A stretch of DNA of 64,000 nucleotides from Flavobacterium sp. MDT1-60 (GTDB lineage: Bacteria; Bacteroidota; Bacteroidia; Flavobacteriales; Flavobacteriaceae), in NCBI RefSeq assembly GCF_014844035.1, contig NZ_CP062159.1:1612001-1676000 (forward strand), given 5' to 3'. The notes under the pieces are model-generated. The model was given only the letters and a program-made list of their open reading frames with translations. It was not told the DNA's origin and did not search any database. Made by a program: the position numbers and the translations under genes. Positions within the stretch are counted from its first letter, which is position 1. Each line of letters opens with the position of its first letter. Below, one piece after another: positions 24,569-32,747 of the stretch.

Positions 24569-25291
24569 ATGGTCGAAAAATATAAAAAAGAAGTCGCAAA
24601 TGACGTTGTTTTTAACTTAGAATATAATTCTGAAAGACAGCGTTTACTTATTCCTGAATATGGTCGTCATTTGCAAAAACTGATTGATCAGGCTACTATT
24701 ATTGAAGATGCTGAAACGCGAAACAAAGCCGCGAAATACATCATTCAGGTTATGGGAAGTCTGAATCCGCATTTGCGTGATGTACCGGATTTTCAGCATA
24801 AATTATGGGATCAGCTTTTTATTATGTCTGATTTTAAATTAGATGTAGAATCGCCATATCCAATCCCATCAAGAGATGTATTGCAATTAAAACCAGACGT
24901 TTTACAATATCCTCAAAACTTCCCTAAATACAGATTTTATGGTAATAATATCAAATATATGATTGATGTTGCCAATAAATGGGAAGATGGCGAAATGAAA
25001 AATGCATTGGTTTTAGTGATCGCTAATCACATGAAAAAATCATACCTAAGCTGGAATAAAGACACTGTAAAAGACGATGTGATTTTCGAGCATTTATTTG
25101 AATTGTCAGGCGGAAAAATCAATTTGCTGCAAAGCACAGAAGAGCTTTTAAATACAACTGATTTATTGCGTACCAACAAGCGTATGTCTAATAAAATTAC
25201 GCCACCAGGCCAACCAAAAATCCAAAGTAACAAAAACAATAAAGGGCCGGGGAAACCAAAACCTTTTCAAAAAAACAATAATCAGAAATAA
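24569..25291 (+). CDS. DUF4290 family protein
   Basis: 240 residues. It starts MVEKYKKEVANDVVFNLEYNSERQRLLIPEYGRHLQ, the DUF4290 hallmark, with IQVMGSLNPHLRDVPDFQHKLWDQLFIM (about 65-92) and PYPIPSRD next. The last ~40 residues are basic, with Pro, Gly, Asn and Gln (PPGQPKIQSNKN, GPGKPKPFQKNN), and are probably disordered, possibly RNA- or peptide-binding. It is largely helical and cytoplasmic, function unknown. It is specific to Bacteroidota and adjacent to murA, so a cell-wall or division link is possible but only guilt by association. Confidence 0.93.
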   Translation: MVEKYKKEVANDVVFNLEYNSERQRLLIPEYGRHLQKLIDQATIIEDAETRNKAAKYIIQVMGSLNPHLRDVPDFQHKLWDQLFIMSDFKLDVESPYPIPSRDVLQLKPDVLQYPQNFPKYRFYGNNIKYMIDVANKWEDGEMKNALVLVIANHMKKSYLSWNKDTVKDDVIFEHLFELSGGKINLLQSTEELLNTTDLLRTNKRMSNKITPPGQPKIQSNKNNKGPGKPKPFQKNNNQK

Positions 25292-25296
25292 AAAAA

Positions 25297-25371
25297 GGTA
25301 CTAAGATACTAAGACGCTAAGCTACTAAGATTTTTAGCTCAGAACCTTAGAACCTCAGAACCTCAGAACCT
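25297..25371. repeat. Periodic CTAAG repeat in hairpin layout between DUF4290 and murA
   Basis: The left arm repeats CTAAG about every 8-9 bases four times (25297-25329). The right arm (25338-25371) repeats CAGAAC/TAGAAC and is the imperfect reverse complement. It sits directly after a stop codon and ends 12 bases before the murA ATG. Confidence 0.75.
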
Positions 25372-25382
25372 AAAAGAGAAAT

Positions 25383-26696
25383 ATGGGAATTTTTAAAATC
25401 GAAGGAGGAATTCCTTTAAAAGGAGAAATCACTCCGCAAGGAGCAAAAAATGAGGCATTACAAATTTTATGTGCCGTGCTTCTAACGGGGGATAAAGTAA
25501 CAATTAATAATATTCCCGATATTATTGATATCAATAAATTAATCACTTTGTTGGGTAATTTAGGGGTGAAAATTCAACGCAATGAACCGGGTTCGATTAC
25601 GTTTCAGGCCAATGAGGTTAATGTTGGATATTTAGAAACTGAAGCTTTCAAAAAAGAAGGTGGAGCGCTTCGTGGTTCTATTATGATTGTTGGGCCGCTT
25701 TTGGCCCGTTTCGGAAAAGGATATATTCCAAAACCAGGTGGAGACAAAATTGGTCGTCGTAGATTAGATACACACTTTGAAGGTTTTATTAACCTTGGGG
25801 CGAAATTCAGATACAATAGAGAAGATCACTTTTATGGAGTAGAGTCTCCAGCAGAAGGATTGAAAGGAACAGACATGTTACTTGACGAAGCTTCTGTAAC
25901 CGGAACAGCAAATATTGTTATGGCTGCAGTTTTGGCAAAAGGACAAACAACAGTTTATAACGCAGCTTGCGAACCATATTTGCAACAATTGTGTAAAATG
26001 TTGAACTCTATGGGAGCTAAAATCACTGGAGTCGGATCTAACTTGTTGACTATCGAAGGTGTCGAAAGCCTTGGTGGATGTGAGCACAGAATTTTGCCTG
26101 ATATGATCGAAATCGGTTCCTGGATTGGTCTTGCGGCTATGACGAAAAGCGAAATCACAATCAAAAATGTAAGTTGGGAAAACTTAGGTTTGATTCCGAA
26201 TACTTTTAGAAAATTAGGAATTACGATCGAAAAACGTGGTGACGATATTTATATTCCAGCTCATAAAGACGGATATGAAGTAAAAACAGATATTGACGGT
26301 TCTATTTTAACTATTGCCGATGCGCCATGGCCAGGATTTACACCTGACTTGTTAAGTATCGTTTTGGTTGTAGCAACACAGGCAAAAGGCGATGTTTTAA
26401 TTCACCAAAAAATGTTCGAAAGCCGTTTGTTTTTCGTTGATAAATTAATTGATATGGGAGCAAAAATCATGTTATGCGATCCGCACAGAGCGGTAGTTAT
26501 GGGACATAATTTTGAATCTCAACTAAAAGCGACAACAATGTCGTCTCCGGATATCCGTGCCGGAATCTCATTATTAATTGCAGCTCTTTCAGCGAAAGGT
26601 ACAAGTACAATTCAAAATATCGAACAAATTGACCGTGGATACGAGCGTATCGATGAGCGTTTGAGAGCTATTGGTGCTAAAATTGTGAGAGAATAA
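25383..26696 (+). CDS. murA: UDP-N-acetylglucosamine 1-carboxyvinyltransferase with Asp at the catalytic Cys position
   Basis: A 437-residue EPSP-synthase-fold enzyme for the first committed step of peptidoglycan synthesis: PEP plus UDP-GlcNAc to enolpyruvyl-UDP-GlcNAc. The N-terminus FKIEGGIPLKGEITPQGAKNEAL is typical. The active-site loop reads KPGGDKIGRRRLDTH; the residue aligned with E. coli Cys115 (PGGC) is Asp121 (codon GAC at 25743-25745). Asp is also the natural residue in MurA of other fosfomycin-resistant bacteria and still supports catalysis, so fosfomycin cannot alkylate this enzyme. The domain fold and length are otherwise normal, and the C-terminus (IDRGYERIDERLRAIGAKI) is intact. 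The upstream repeat hairpin may tune its expression. Confidence 0.97.
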   Translation: MGIFKIEGGIPLKGEITPQGAKNEALQILCAVLLTGDKVTINNIPDIIDINKLITLLGNLGVKIQRNEPGSITFQANEVNVGYLETEAFKKEGGALRGSIMIVGPLLARFGKGYIPKPGGDKIGRRRLDTHFEGFINLGAKFRYNREDHFYGVESPAEGLKGTDMLLDEASVTGTANIVMAAVLAKGQTTVYNAACEPYLQQLCKMLNSMGAKITGVGSNLLTIEGVESLGGCEHRILPDMIEIGSWIGLAAMTKSEITIKNVSWENLGLIPNTFRKLGITIEKRGDDIYIPAHKDGYEVKTDIDGSILTIADAPWPGFTPDLLSIVLVVATQAKGDVLIHQKMFESRLFFVDKLIDMGAKIMLCDPHRAVVMGHNFESQLKATTMSSPDIRAGISLLIAALSAKGTSTIQNIEQIDRGYERIDERLRAIGAKIVRE

Positions 26697-26703
26697 AAAA
26701 AGT

Positions 26704-26770
26704 TAGCCACAAATTCACGAATTTAGATCTTCAACGATTATCAAAAAATAATTTCGTGAATTCGTGGCTA
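26704..26770. repeat. Long imperfect hairpin after murA
   Basis: An 18-bp arm (26704-26721, starting TAGCCACAAATT) pairs with 26753-26770 (ending CGTGGCTA), one mismatch. It begins 7 bases after the murA stop and ends 14 bases before the cation efflux ATG. It may terminate murA or act as a regulatory hairpin. Related in form to the other periodic intergenic hairpins. Confidence 0.7.
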
Positions 26771-26784
26771 AAAAAATAGTCTAA

Positions 26785-27660
26785 ATGACAAATGAACAAA
26801 AAGCTATAAAAGCTACTATTTTTAGTATAGCTGGAAACACCTGCTTGGCCATCTTAAAAGGTCTAGCAGGTTTTTTTGGCAATTCTTACGCCTTAATTGC
26901 AGATGCGATTGAGTCGACTGCAGATATATTTTCATCTTTTTTGGTTTTAATCGGGATAAAATATTCTAATAAACCGGCAGATGAAAATCATCCTTATGGA
27001 CACGGTCGTGCAGAACCTTTATTTACATTTTTGGTTGTCGGGTTTTTAATTACTTCGGCAACAATCATTGCTTACGAAAGTATTGGCAATATTCAGACTT
27101 CACATGATTTACCAAAATCCTGGACATTATATGTTTTAGGTGCTATAATTATCTGGAAAGAATATTCGTTTCGTGTGGTAATGAAACGAAGCAAACAAAC
27201 GAATAGCTCATCATTAGCGGCAGATGCGTGGCATCATCGCAGTGATGCAATTACTTCGGTAGCGGCGTTTATCGGGATCTCTATTGCGCTGTTTATGGGA
27301 AAAGGATACGAATCAGCAGATGATTGGGCGGCACTTTTTGCTGCTTTTTTTATCTTATACAATAGCTATAAAATTTTCAGACCTGCACTTGGCGAAATCA
27401 TGGATGAGAATTTGAACGATGATTTGGTCGAAGAAATTCGTGTTACATCTTTAACTGTAAAAGGAATTTTAGGTACTGAAAAATGTTTTATCCGTAAAGC
27501 GGGAATGAAATATCACGTTGATCTTCATGCTATTGTTTCAGCACAAATTTCAGTAAAAGAGGGACATGATTTGTCTCATAAACTACAAGATACATTAAAA
27601 GAAAAAATCCCTCAATTAGGATATGTTTTGATTCATATTGAGCCAGATGATTATCACTGA
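26785..27660 (+). CDS. Cation diffusion facilitator (CDF) transporter
   Basis: A 291-residue inner-membrane exporter with about six transmembrane helices and a C-terminal cytoplasmic domain. Metal-site landmarks: SYALIADAIESTADIFSSF in TM2 (Asp), HPYGHGRAEPL (His loop, about 72-82), and AADAWHHRSDAITS in TM5 (His-x3-Asp type, about 150-163), as in Zn2+/Fe2+ CDF proteins. The C-terminal domain (VKGILGTEKCFIRKAGMKYHVDLH, VLIHIEPDDYH) is the metal-regulated dimer domain. The metal is probably Zn or Fe. Not coupled to murA, given the hairpin between them. Confidence 0.95.
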   Translation: MTNEQKAIKATIFSIAGNTCLAILKGLAGFFGNSYALIADAIESTADIFSSFLVLIGIKYSNKPADENHPYGHGRAEPLFTFLVVGFLITSATIIAYESIGNIQTSHDLPKSWTLYVLGAIIIWKEYSFRVVMKRSKQTNSSSLAADAWHHRSDAITSVAAFIGISIALFMGKGYESADDWAALFAAFFILYNSYKIFRPALGEIMDENLNDDLVEEIRVTSLTVKGILGTEKCFIRKAGMKYHVDLHAIVSAQISVKEGHDLSHKLQDTLKEKIPQLGYVLIHIEPDDYH

Positions 27661-27667
27661 GAAAAAA

Positions 27668-27701
27668 GGTTCTGAGATACTAAGATTCTAAGTTGCTAAG
27701 G
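27668..27701 (+). repeat. Periodic CTAAG repeat after the cation efflux gene
   Basis: GGTTCTGAGATACTAAG followed by TTCTAAG and GCTAAG in 8-9 base steps, starting 7 bases after the stop codon. Same family as 25297-25371 but without a complementary arm here. Confidence 0.7.
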
Positions 27702-27725
27702 TTTTCTTTGAAACGTAAAAAAAAG

Positions 27726-27758
27726 AATCCGTTTATTCTTTTAAAGAGTAAGCGGATT
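27726..27758 (+). terminator. Terminator-like hairpin after the CDF gene
   Basis: AATCCGTTTATTC pairs with GAGTAAGCGGATT using G-U wobbles, around a 7-base loop, followed by T5. Confidence 0.7.
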
Positions 27759-27764
27759 TTTTAT

Positions 27765-27871
27765 GGGCGTTGCCTCCGGCCGGGCTATCCGCTATATTCC
27801 CAATTAACAAAAACTACGGCTAAAAAGCCTTGTTTTTCTAAATCGGGAGATATCGCTTCTATCCCTAACGC
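27765..27871. repeat. Intergenic element with GGGCGTT...AACGC termini
   Basis: A 107-base unit running from GGGCGTTGCCTCCGG and CTATCCGCTATAT to CGCTTCTATCCCTAACGC. The ends are partly complementary (GCGTT / AACGC) and the interior has AAAAAGCC/GGCTA-like pairing. I recall very similar units in other Flavobacterium genomes, so it is probably a dispersed repeat or a structured RNA. It holds no ORF I would support. Confidence 0.55.
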
Positions 27872-27969
27872 AATTCTAAGATAGATTGATGTTAGCTATT
27901 TCAGTTTTTAGATAAGATCTTTTATAATCTGCTGAAATCTGCCAAATCTGCGTGAAATAACAATCAACA

Positions 27970-30459
27970 TTAATCCAAAACATTCAAAATCTTCAAGCCA
28001 AAAACAACACCATTTTGTTCAACTCCGGCTTGATAAGAATGAACATAATCAACTCTAAACAATTTAAATTTTCCAAAACCTAAATTGTCTAAACCAACTG
28101 TAAACTCAGAATAAGGTTTTCTATCTGGAATCGCCAACGAGTGAAATCCGATATTTATCGTTGATTTTAATAAATTCAATAACGGAATTTTATTCATTAT
28201 AAATCCGGTATCATTGTGTTCCAGATGCATTTCAAAATAACTGTCGTTTGTGCTGTTGGTATAATAGGGCATTAAATTGAAAACATTCAAATAGCGATCA
28301 CTGGTTCCAATGTGAGTTTGGTTTCCGTTAAAATGCCTGTAATCTATAAAAGAGATATTTTCAGCATTAAAGAACTTTCCGGCTCTGAAATTCATTCCCA
28401 AAAGACCTTTATTTCCTAACGATAAATCATATTGAACAAAAGCACCAATTCTTTCAAATTCATATTTTTTTTCGCTGGCTGCAAAAGCTTTTTCGAAAAC
28501 TAAAAATAGGGTGGGATATTTTTCATCTTTAATATTATATCTACCATCTGGCCTCGAAATGTATTTGTTTCCGAAATTGATTCTTGCAGTTAAAGCAGTT
28601 TTAAACAAATGATGAGGATCAAATGCCGGAGTTGTGAAATCGTCTGGTGCTAAAGGATTATTGGATGAATAAATATCGTCTTTTTTAAAGAAAGAATAAT
28701 CGGTAGTATTAAATAGAGGTTTTCGCTGTTCGTACGCCACTTTCGCATTCAAATTTATTCCGTTAGCAACATCTTGAGAATAGTTGATTTGAGCAAATTC
28801 TAAATTGTACAACTTCATATAGTTGTCTTTAAAAAATAAAGAACTTATAGAATTGACAAACTTACTGATAGGCTCAGTACCATTAAATTGCGCTGTTTTT
28901 GTTCCTCCGGAGCCCCAAATTGTAGCGTAATTGATAGTGTTGAATCTATGGCTGAATTGTCCGGTAACACGAAAACGTTCGTCTGAAAATCCGTAATTAA
29001 AAGTGGTACTTATAGAAGTGCTTTTTCCTTCATCTTCATTCCATTTTCTAAAAGAAAAACCCGTATCAAAATTAAATCCCTGAACGGTATTAAAGCTTAA
29101 TGAAGTCAGGTTCAACAAACCTTTATAATCAAAAGAATATTTTTTGAAGGTGTTTTTATAGTCATAACCCATTAAAACATCCCATACTTTAAATTTGTTG
29201 TTTTTGGTATCAACTGAATCGGTGTATTTTCTGGATTTACGAATTGTCAGTAAGCTGTCTTTTTTGGTGTAATCGGTACTTTCTTCAATAGTCAACGGAA
29301 TTGGACGGATCTTATTCCAAAAAGCATCATCTTTTTTATTGGCATTGGCTTCAAAAGCTACAATTTCATTTCCAAAAGTTTTCTTTTCAAACGAATCCGG
29401 AAATTCGTAATTCGAATAAACATAATTGAATTTCCCTGAGAATTTAATTCCAAAAATACCAGCGTTAAATGAAAGTGTTTGTGCATTTTTAGACCAGATT
29501 TTATTCTTCGAATTATAACTAAAACTCTGTTTTAAAGTCATAATTTCAGTAAATTCATTTTTCATTCGGTAGCCTTTAATGTCTAAATCTATAGCATAGA
29601 TCGCAAAACTATCGTCTACAATATAAATGTAGCCTTCGAAAACGGGTTCTTTATCTCTTTTAGGTATTACTTTAATTTTATTGATTTGCTGATTGTTGTC
29701 ATCGAAGAAAGTTCCTTCTAATTTGTATTTGTAGTAATTGAAAGCATTATCAGCGATAGGAGAGATAAGCTTAACGTCGAAGTCTAAAGTATTCTCATAA
29801 AAATCATAAGTCGATAAACTGGCCGTGTTATAGCTGTACCCTTTGTTGTTTCCGGAGATTTTAGAAGCGATGATTTTCTCTTTTAGTTTGTTGGGTTTTT
29901 CAAAAGAAATCTTAGAAATCGTTTCTGATAGATATAAAATTCCTGTTCCCGTAGAATCTAAATTGGAAGCCATATCTTCGCCAAGATCGACTTTTTGGCC
30001 AAGGATTTTTTTAGGAAGATCTTTCACTTTAAACATTCCTTTTGAATAAAAATCGGCTGTGTAGCGTCCTGTTTTATCTGAATTCTCTTTTTTGTTTGTG
30101 ATGGCACTTTTTATAATGGCGTTCGCCGGATTATTTTTTTGGTCAATGATAACTTCATTTAATGCAAAACTTTCTTCTTGAAGTTTTATATCTAAAACTA
30201 CTGTTTTTGAATTTGAAGAGACTGTTATTTTTTGGGTTTTAAAACCTAAATATTGAAACGTAATTTTGTTTTTGCCAACTTCTTTTACCTGGAGCTGATA
30301 ATTTCCCTGCTCGTTTGAGGTTGTACTCGTATATGTGTTTTCTTCAAGAACGGATACAAAAGGCAAAGGATTTCCTTTTTCATCCGTTATGGTTCCTTTG
30401 ATTTGAGCAAAGTTGGAAATCGAAAAAAATAAAAAGGCAAATAAAGTATAGTTTCTCAT
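27970..30459 (-). CDS. DUF5686 outer membrane protein with CarboxypepD_reg-like domain
   Basis: 829 residues from the ATG at 30459, chosen because it starts a good signal peptide (MRNYTLFAFLFFSISNFAQ); six extra codons upstream are possible. After the signal comes a CarboxypepD_reg-like domain (GTITDEKGNPLPFVSVLEENTYT...). A long region follows containing NKKENSDKTGRYTADFYSKG and GEDMASNLDSTGTGILYLSET, typical of DUF5686. The C-terminal half has many beta-strand-like repeats ending in an aromatic-poor tail (GVVFGLKILNVLD), consistent with an outer-membrane barrel. No plug domain for TonB is visible. Function unknown; possibly outer-membrane assembly or transport. Monocistronic. Confidence 0.9.
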   Translation of the reverse strand: MRNYTLFAFLFFSISNFAQIKGTITDEKGNPLPFVSVLEENTYTSTTSNEQGNYQLQVKEVGKNKITFQYLGFKTQKITVSSNSKTVVLDIKLQEESFALNEVIIDQKNNPANAIIKSAITNKKENSDKTGRYTADFYSKGMFKVKDLPKKILGQKVDLGEDMASNLDSTGTGILYLSETISKISFEKPNKLKEKIIASKISGNNKGYSYNTASLSTYDFYENTLDFDVKLISPIADNAFNYYKYKLEGTFFDDNNQQINKIKVIPKRDKEPVFEGYIYIVDDSFAIYAIDLDIKGYRMKNEFTEIMTLKQSFSYNSKNKIWSKNAQTLSFNAGIFGIKFSGKFNYVYSNYEFPDSFEKKTFGNEIVAFEANANKKDDAFWNKIRPIPLTIEESTDYTKKDSLLTIRKSRKYTDSVDTKNNKFKVWDVLMGYDYKNTFKKYSFDYKGLLNLTSLSFNTVQGFNFDTGFSFRKWNEDEGKSTSISTTFNYGFSDERFRVTGQFSHRFNTINYATIWGSGGTKTAQFNGTEPISKFVNSISSLFFKDNYMKLYNLEFAQINYSQDVANGINLNAKVAYEQRKPLFNTTDYSFFKKDDIYSSNNPLAPDDFTTPAFDPHHLFKTALTARINFGNKYISRPDGRYNIKDEKYPTLFLVFEKAFAASEKKYEFERIGAFVQYDLSLGNKGLLGMNFRAGKFFNAENISFIDYRHFNGNQTHIGTSDRYLNVFNLMPYYTNSTNDSYFEMHLEHNDTGFIMNKIPLLNLLKSTINIGFHSLAIPDRKPYSEFTVGLDNLGFGKFKLFRVDYVHSYQAGVEQNGVVFGLKILNVLD

Positions 30460-30529
30460 GAAAGTTTTTTCTCTCACAAAAATAGAATAAGTTAAAAACG
30501 AGCTTATTAATAATTTGTTAAATAACGAA

Positions 30530-30943
30530 TTATAAAAAAGACTGAATCGCTAATTCATAACTTTTTAAACCAAAGCCTAAAATAACGCCTTTTGCATTTC
30601 CGGACAAATACGATTGATGTCTGAAGCTTTCGCGCGCATAAGTATTCGAAATATGAACTTCGATTACCGGAGTGGTAATCGCTTTCATAGCGTCGCCCAA
30701 TCCTATTGAAGTATGTGTGTATGCCCCGGCATTTAAAATAATTCCATCAAATGTAAAACCAACTTCCTGAATTTTTCCAATCAATTCGCCTTCGATATTA
30801 CTCTGATAATAGGAAAGTTCAACGTTTGGAAATTTATGTTCTAATATTTCAAAATAGTCTTCAAAAGTTTGACTTCCGTAAACTTCCGGTTCTCTTTTTC
30901 CTAAAAGATTCAAATTGGGTCCGTTGATAATGCAGATTTTCAT
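30530..30943 (-). CDS. aroQ: Type II 3-dehydroquinate dehydratase
   Basis: A 137-residue enzyme that dehydrates 3-dehydroquinate to 3-dehydroshikimate in the shikimate pathway; a dodecamer in the family. The N-terminal motif INGPNLNLLGKREPEVYG contains the catalytic Arg and Tyr of the lid. YQSNIEGELIGKIQE, ILNAGAYTHTSIGLGDA (with the Asn/His region), and PVIEVHISNTYARESFRHQSYLSG (catalytic His) complete the signature. Normal length for type II. It is a stand-alone gene between the DUF5686 protein and a barrel-protein gene. Confidence 0.97.
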   Translation of the reverse strand: MKICIINGPNLNLLGKREPEVYGSQTFEDYFEILEHKFPNVELSYYQSNIEGELIGKIQEVGFTFDGIILNAGAYTHTSIGLGDAMKAITTPVIEVHISNTYARESFRHQSYLSGNAKGVILGFGLKSYELAIQSFL

Positions 30944-31020
30944 AAATGATTAAATTTTATAGAGTGACTTGAATCCATTTTATATTTCAGAGAATACATT
31001 TCACAAGTATGTAAAAATAA

Positions 31021-31051
31021 AAAAACCGTTCTAATTAATAGAACGGTTTTT
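31021..31051 (-). terminator. Terminator of the 31074-31634 barrel gene
   Basis: AAAAACCGTTC and GAACGGTTTTT form a perfect 11-bp stem around a 9-base loop; T-rich on the minus strand; 23 bases past the stop. Confidence 0.88.
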
Positions 31052-31073
31052 ATAAAACTATGTGATATTCTTT

Positions 31074-31634
31074 TTAGAACATGAATCCGGCTGAAATTTG
31101 TACAGTTGAGTTTTTAACATCTGCATTTTTAGAAGCTTCTGTTAATCCTAAACCGTAACGCCCCTGAACGAAAAAGTTTTTTGTAATCTTAAATCCAACT
31201 CCTGCATTAAGTCCAAATTCAAATGTTTCCGCATCTTCTACATCGAAGTCATTTTTTTCGCTTAATAGAAAAGAAGCTTGTGGTCCTACTTCTAAACTAA
31301 ATGAATCAGTTAAGTAAAATTTAGCCATTACCGGAATAGATAAATACCCAAGTTCATTTTTAAATTCGTCAACTGCATTTTTGTAAGTTGCTCCCTGTGT
31401 AGAATATAAAAGCTCTGGCTGAACAGAAAATTTGTCTAACAACTTAATTTCTGCAACAAGACCTGCATGATAACTTGTGATACCTTCTTTGTCAAATGCT
31501 ACACCTTGCATGGATGCATCTCCAGTTTGGCTAGCGAAATTAACCCCTGCCTTAACACCGATTTGTAATAATTGGGCTTGTATTGTAGCTGATGTTGCAA
31601 TGAACAGTACAGCTGCTAAAAGTATTTTTTTCAT
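31074..31634 (-). CDS. Outer membrane beta-barrel (porin-family/OmpW-PorT-like) protein 1
   Basis: 186 residues with a Sec signal peptide (MKKILLAAVLFIATSATIQAQ). The barrel has eight or so strands in the pattern QIGVKAGVNFAS, YHAGLVAEIKLLDKFSVQPELLYS, LGYLSIPVMAKFYLTDSFSLEVGPQASFL and NAGVGFKITKNFFVQGRYGLG, ending VQISAGFMF with a C-terminal Phe. This is the common Bacteroidota outer_membrane_beta-barrel family. It is a paralogue of the divergent gene at 32088-32669 (shared blocks PELLYSTQGATY / PELLFSTQGTKF). Function unknown: structural, adhesive or small-solute pore. Confidence 0.92.
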   Translation of the reverse strand: MKKILLAAVLFIATSATIQAQLLQIGVKAGVNFASQTGDASMQGVAFDKEGITSYHAGLVAEIKLLDKFSVQPELLYSTQGATYKNAVDEFKNELGYLSIPVMAKFYLTDSFSLEVGPQASFLLSEKNDFDVEDAETFEFGLNAGVGFKITKNFFVQGRYGLGLTEASKNADVKNSTVQISAGFMF

Positions 31635-31681
31635 AAAATTGTTTTTAAAAATTGGTATTATATTTAAATGTTTCTATTAGT

Positions 31682-31689
31682 CAAAACTA
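31682..31689 (-). promoter_or_regulatory. Predicted -7 box of barrel protein 1
   Basis: TAGTTTTG on the minus strand (TAnnTTTG), 47 bases before the ATG at 31634. The 453-base gap to the divergent barrel gene is otherwise A+T-rich spacer with no further feature I can identify, apart from the second promoter at 32048. Confidence 0.45.
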
Positions 31690-32047
31690 CAGAATTAAGA
31701 ATTTATTGTTTTATGTTTTAGATTAAATAATTAATATTTTTCTCATGTTCTGATTTGAAATCGCCATAATGCTCTCAATTTTAGAATGTTATTAAAAGAA
31801 TAATTAGCTCTATATTTTTTTTATTTAATAAGAATTTGATTTCAAATTATTTGAATGAAAATAAAAATTTAGTAAGTAATTTCTACGATTAGTTTCTTGG
31901 AAGCAAGAATATAATTTATCAAAAAAGTGGCTTTTCTTATTTTTTAGAGGAGATTACACTTGTTGCATTTTTTTATTTCATAGGATTTAGCCTCTAATTA
32001 TAGTTTTATTTATTAAAATAAAAATTATTTTTTAATAAGTATATTTC

Positions 32048-32055
32048 TATATTTG
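32048..32055 (+). promoter_or_regulatory. Predicted -7 box of barrel protein 2
   Basis: TATATTTG followed by GC, 32 bases before the ATG at 32088. Confidence 0.55.
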
Positions 32056-32087
32056 GCATATTAATTTTAACTCAAAATCAAATAAAA

Positions 32088-32669
32088 ATGAAAAGAATTT
32101 TTTTAGTTGCGATTGCAGTAATGACTTTTGGATTGGCAAATGCTCAACAAACAAGGTTTGGAATAAAAGGAGGTCTTAATATTTCTACTGTGGTTGGAGG
32201 AGATGTAGATAACACAAAGTCTCTAGTAGGTTTTCATGTTGGAGGTTTAGCAGAAATTCATGTTGTTGAGAAATTTTTTATCCAACCAGAGCTTTTGTTC
32301 TCGACTCAAGGTACTAAATTTGATGGTCCTTTTGGATCTGATAGTGATTTTAAACTTAATTATTTAAATATTCCGGTATTGGCTAAATACTATATTATAG
32401 AAAATAAATTTAGTGTTGAAGCTGGTCCGCAATTAGGTCTTTTATTATCCGCTAAATCGGAAGGTGAAGATGTAAAGGATTTTACCAGATCGGTAGATTT
32501 TGGTTTTAACATAGGAGCTGGATATAATTTTACTGATAATTTTTCAGCCGGGCTTCGTTATACTATTGGTTTATCTCCTCTGTCTGATAGCGATATTGAT
32601 GATGCAGATGATTATTATGACAGTGCTAAAAATAGTAACCTTGCGTTGTATTTGGCTTATAAATTCTAA
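32088..32669 (+). CDS. Outer membrane beta-barrel (porin-family) protein 2
   Basis: 193 residues with signal peptide MKRIFLVAIAVMTFGLANAQ, followed by barrel strands TRFGIKGGLNISTV, VGFHVGGLAEIHVVEKFFIQPELLFS, LNYLNIPVLAKYYIIENKFSVEAGPQLGLLLS and NIGAGYNFTDNFSAGLRYTIGL, ending LALYLAYKF (C-terminal Phe). It is a paralogue of the divergently oriented gene at 31074-31634. It has an acidic loop (SDSDIDDADDYYDSA) that could bind cations. The role in the outer membrane is unknown. Confidence 0.92.
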   Translation: MKRIFLVAIAVMTFGLANAQQTRFGIKGGLNISTVVGGDVDNTKSLVGFHVGGLAEIHVVEKFFIQPELLFSTQGTKFDGPFGSDSDFKLNYLNIPVLAKYYIIENKFSVEAGPQLGLLLSAKSEGEDVKDFTRSVDFGFNIGAGYNFTDNFSAGLRYTIGLSPLSDSDIDDADDYYDSAKNSNLALYLAYKF

Positions 32670-32689
32670 TAGCTTTTAATAGATATTTA

Positions 32690-32716
32690 AAAACCTTCCT
32701 CATTCAGGAAGGTTTT
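32690..32716 (+). terminator. Terminator of barrel protein 2
   Basis: AAAACCTTCCT / AGGAAGGTTTT stem with a 5-base loop and T7, about 20 bases after the stop. Confidence 0.9.
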
Positions 32717-32747
32717 TTTATGCCTAAAAATCACTTACTTTGTAAAT

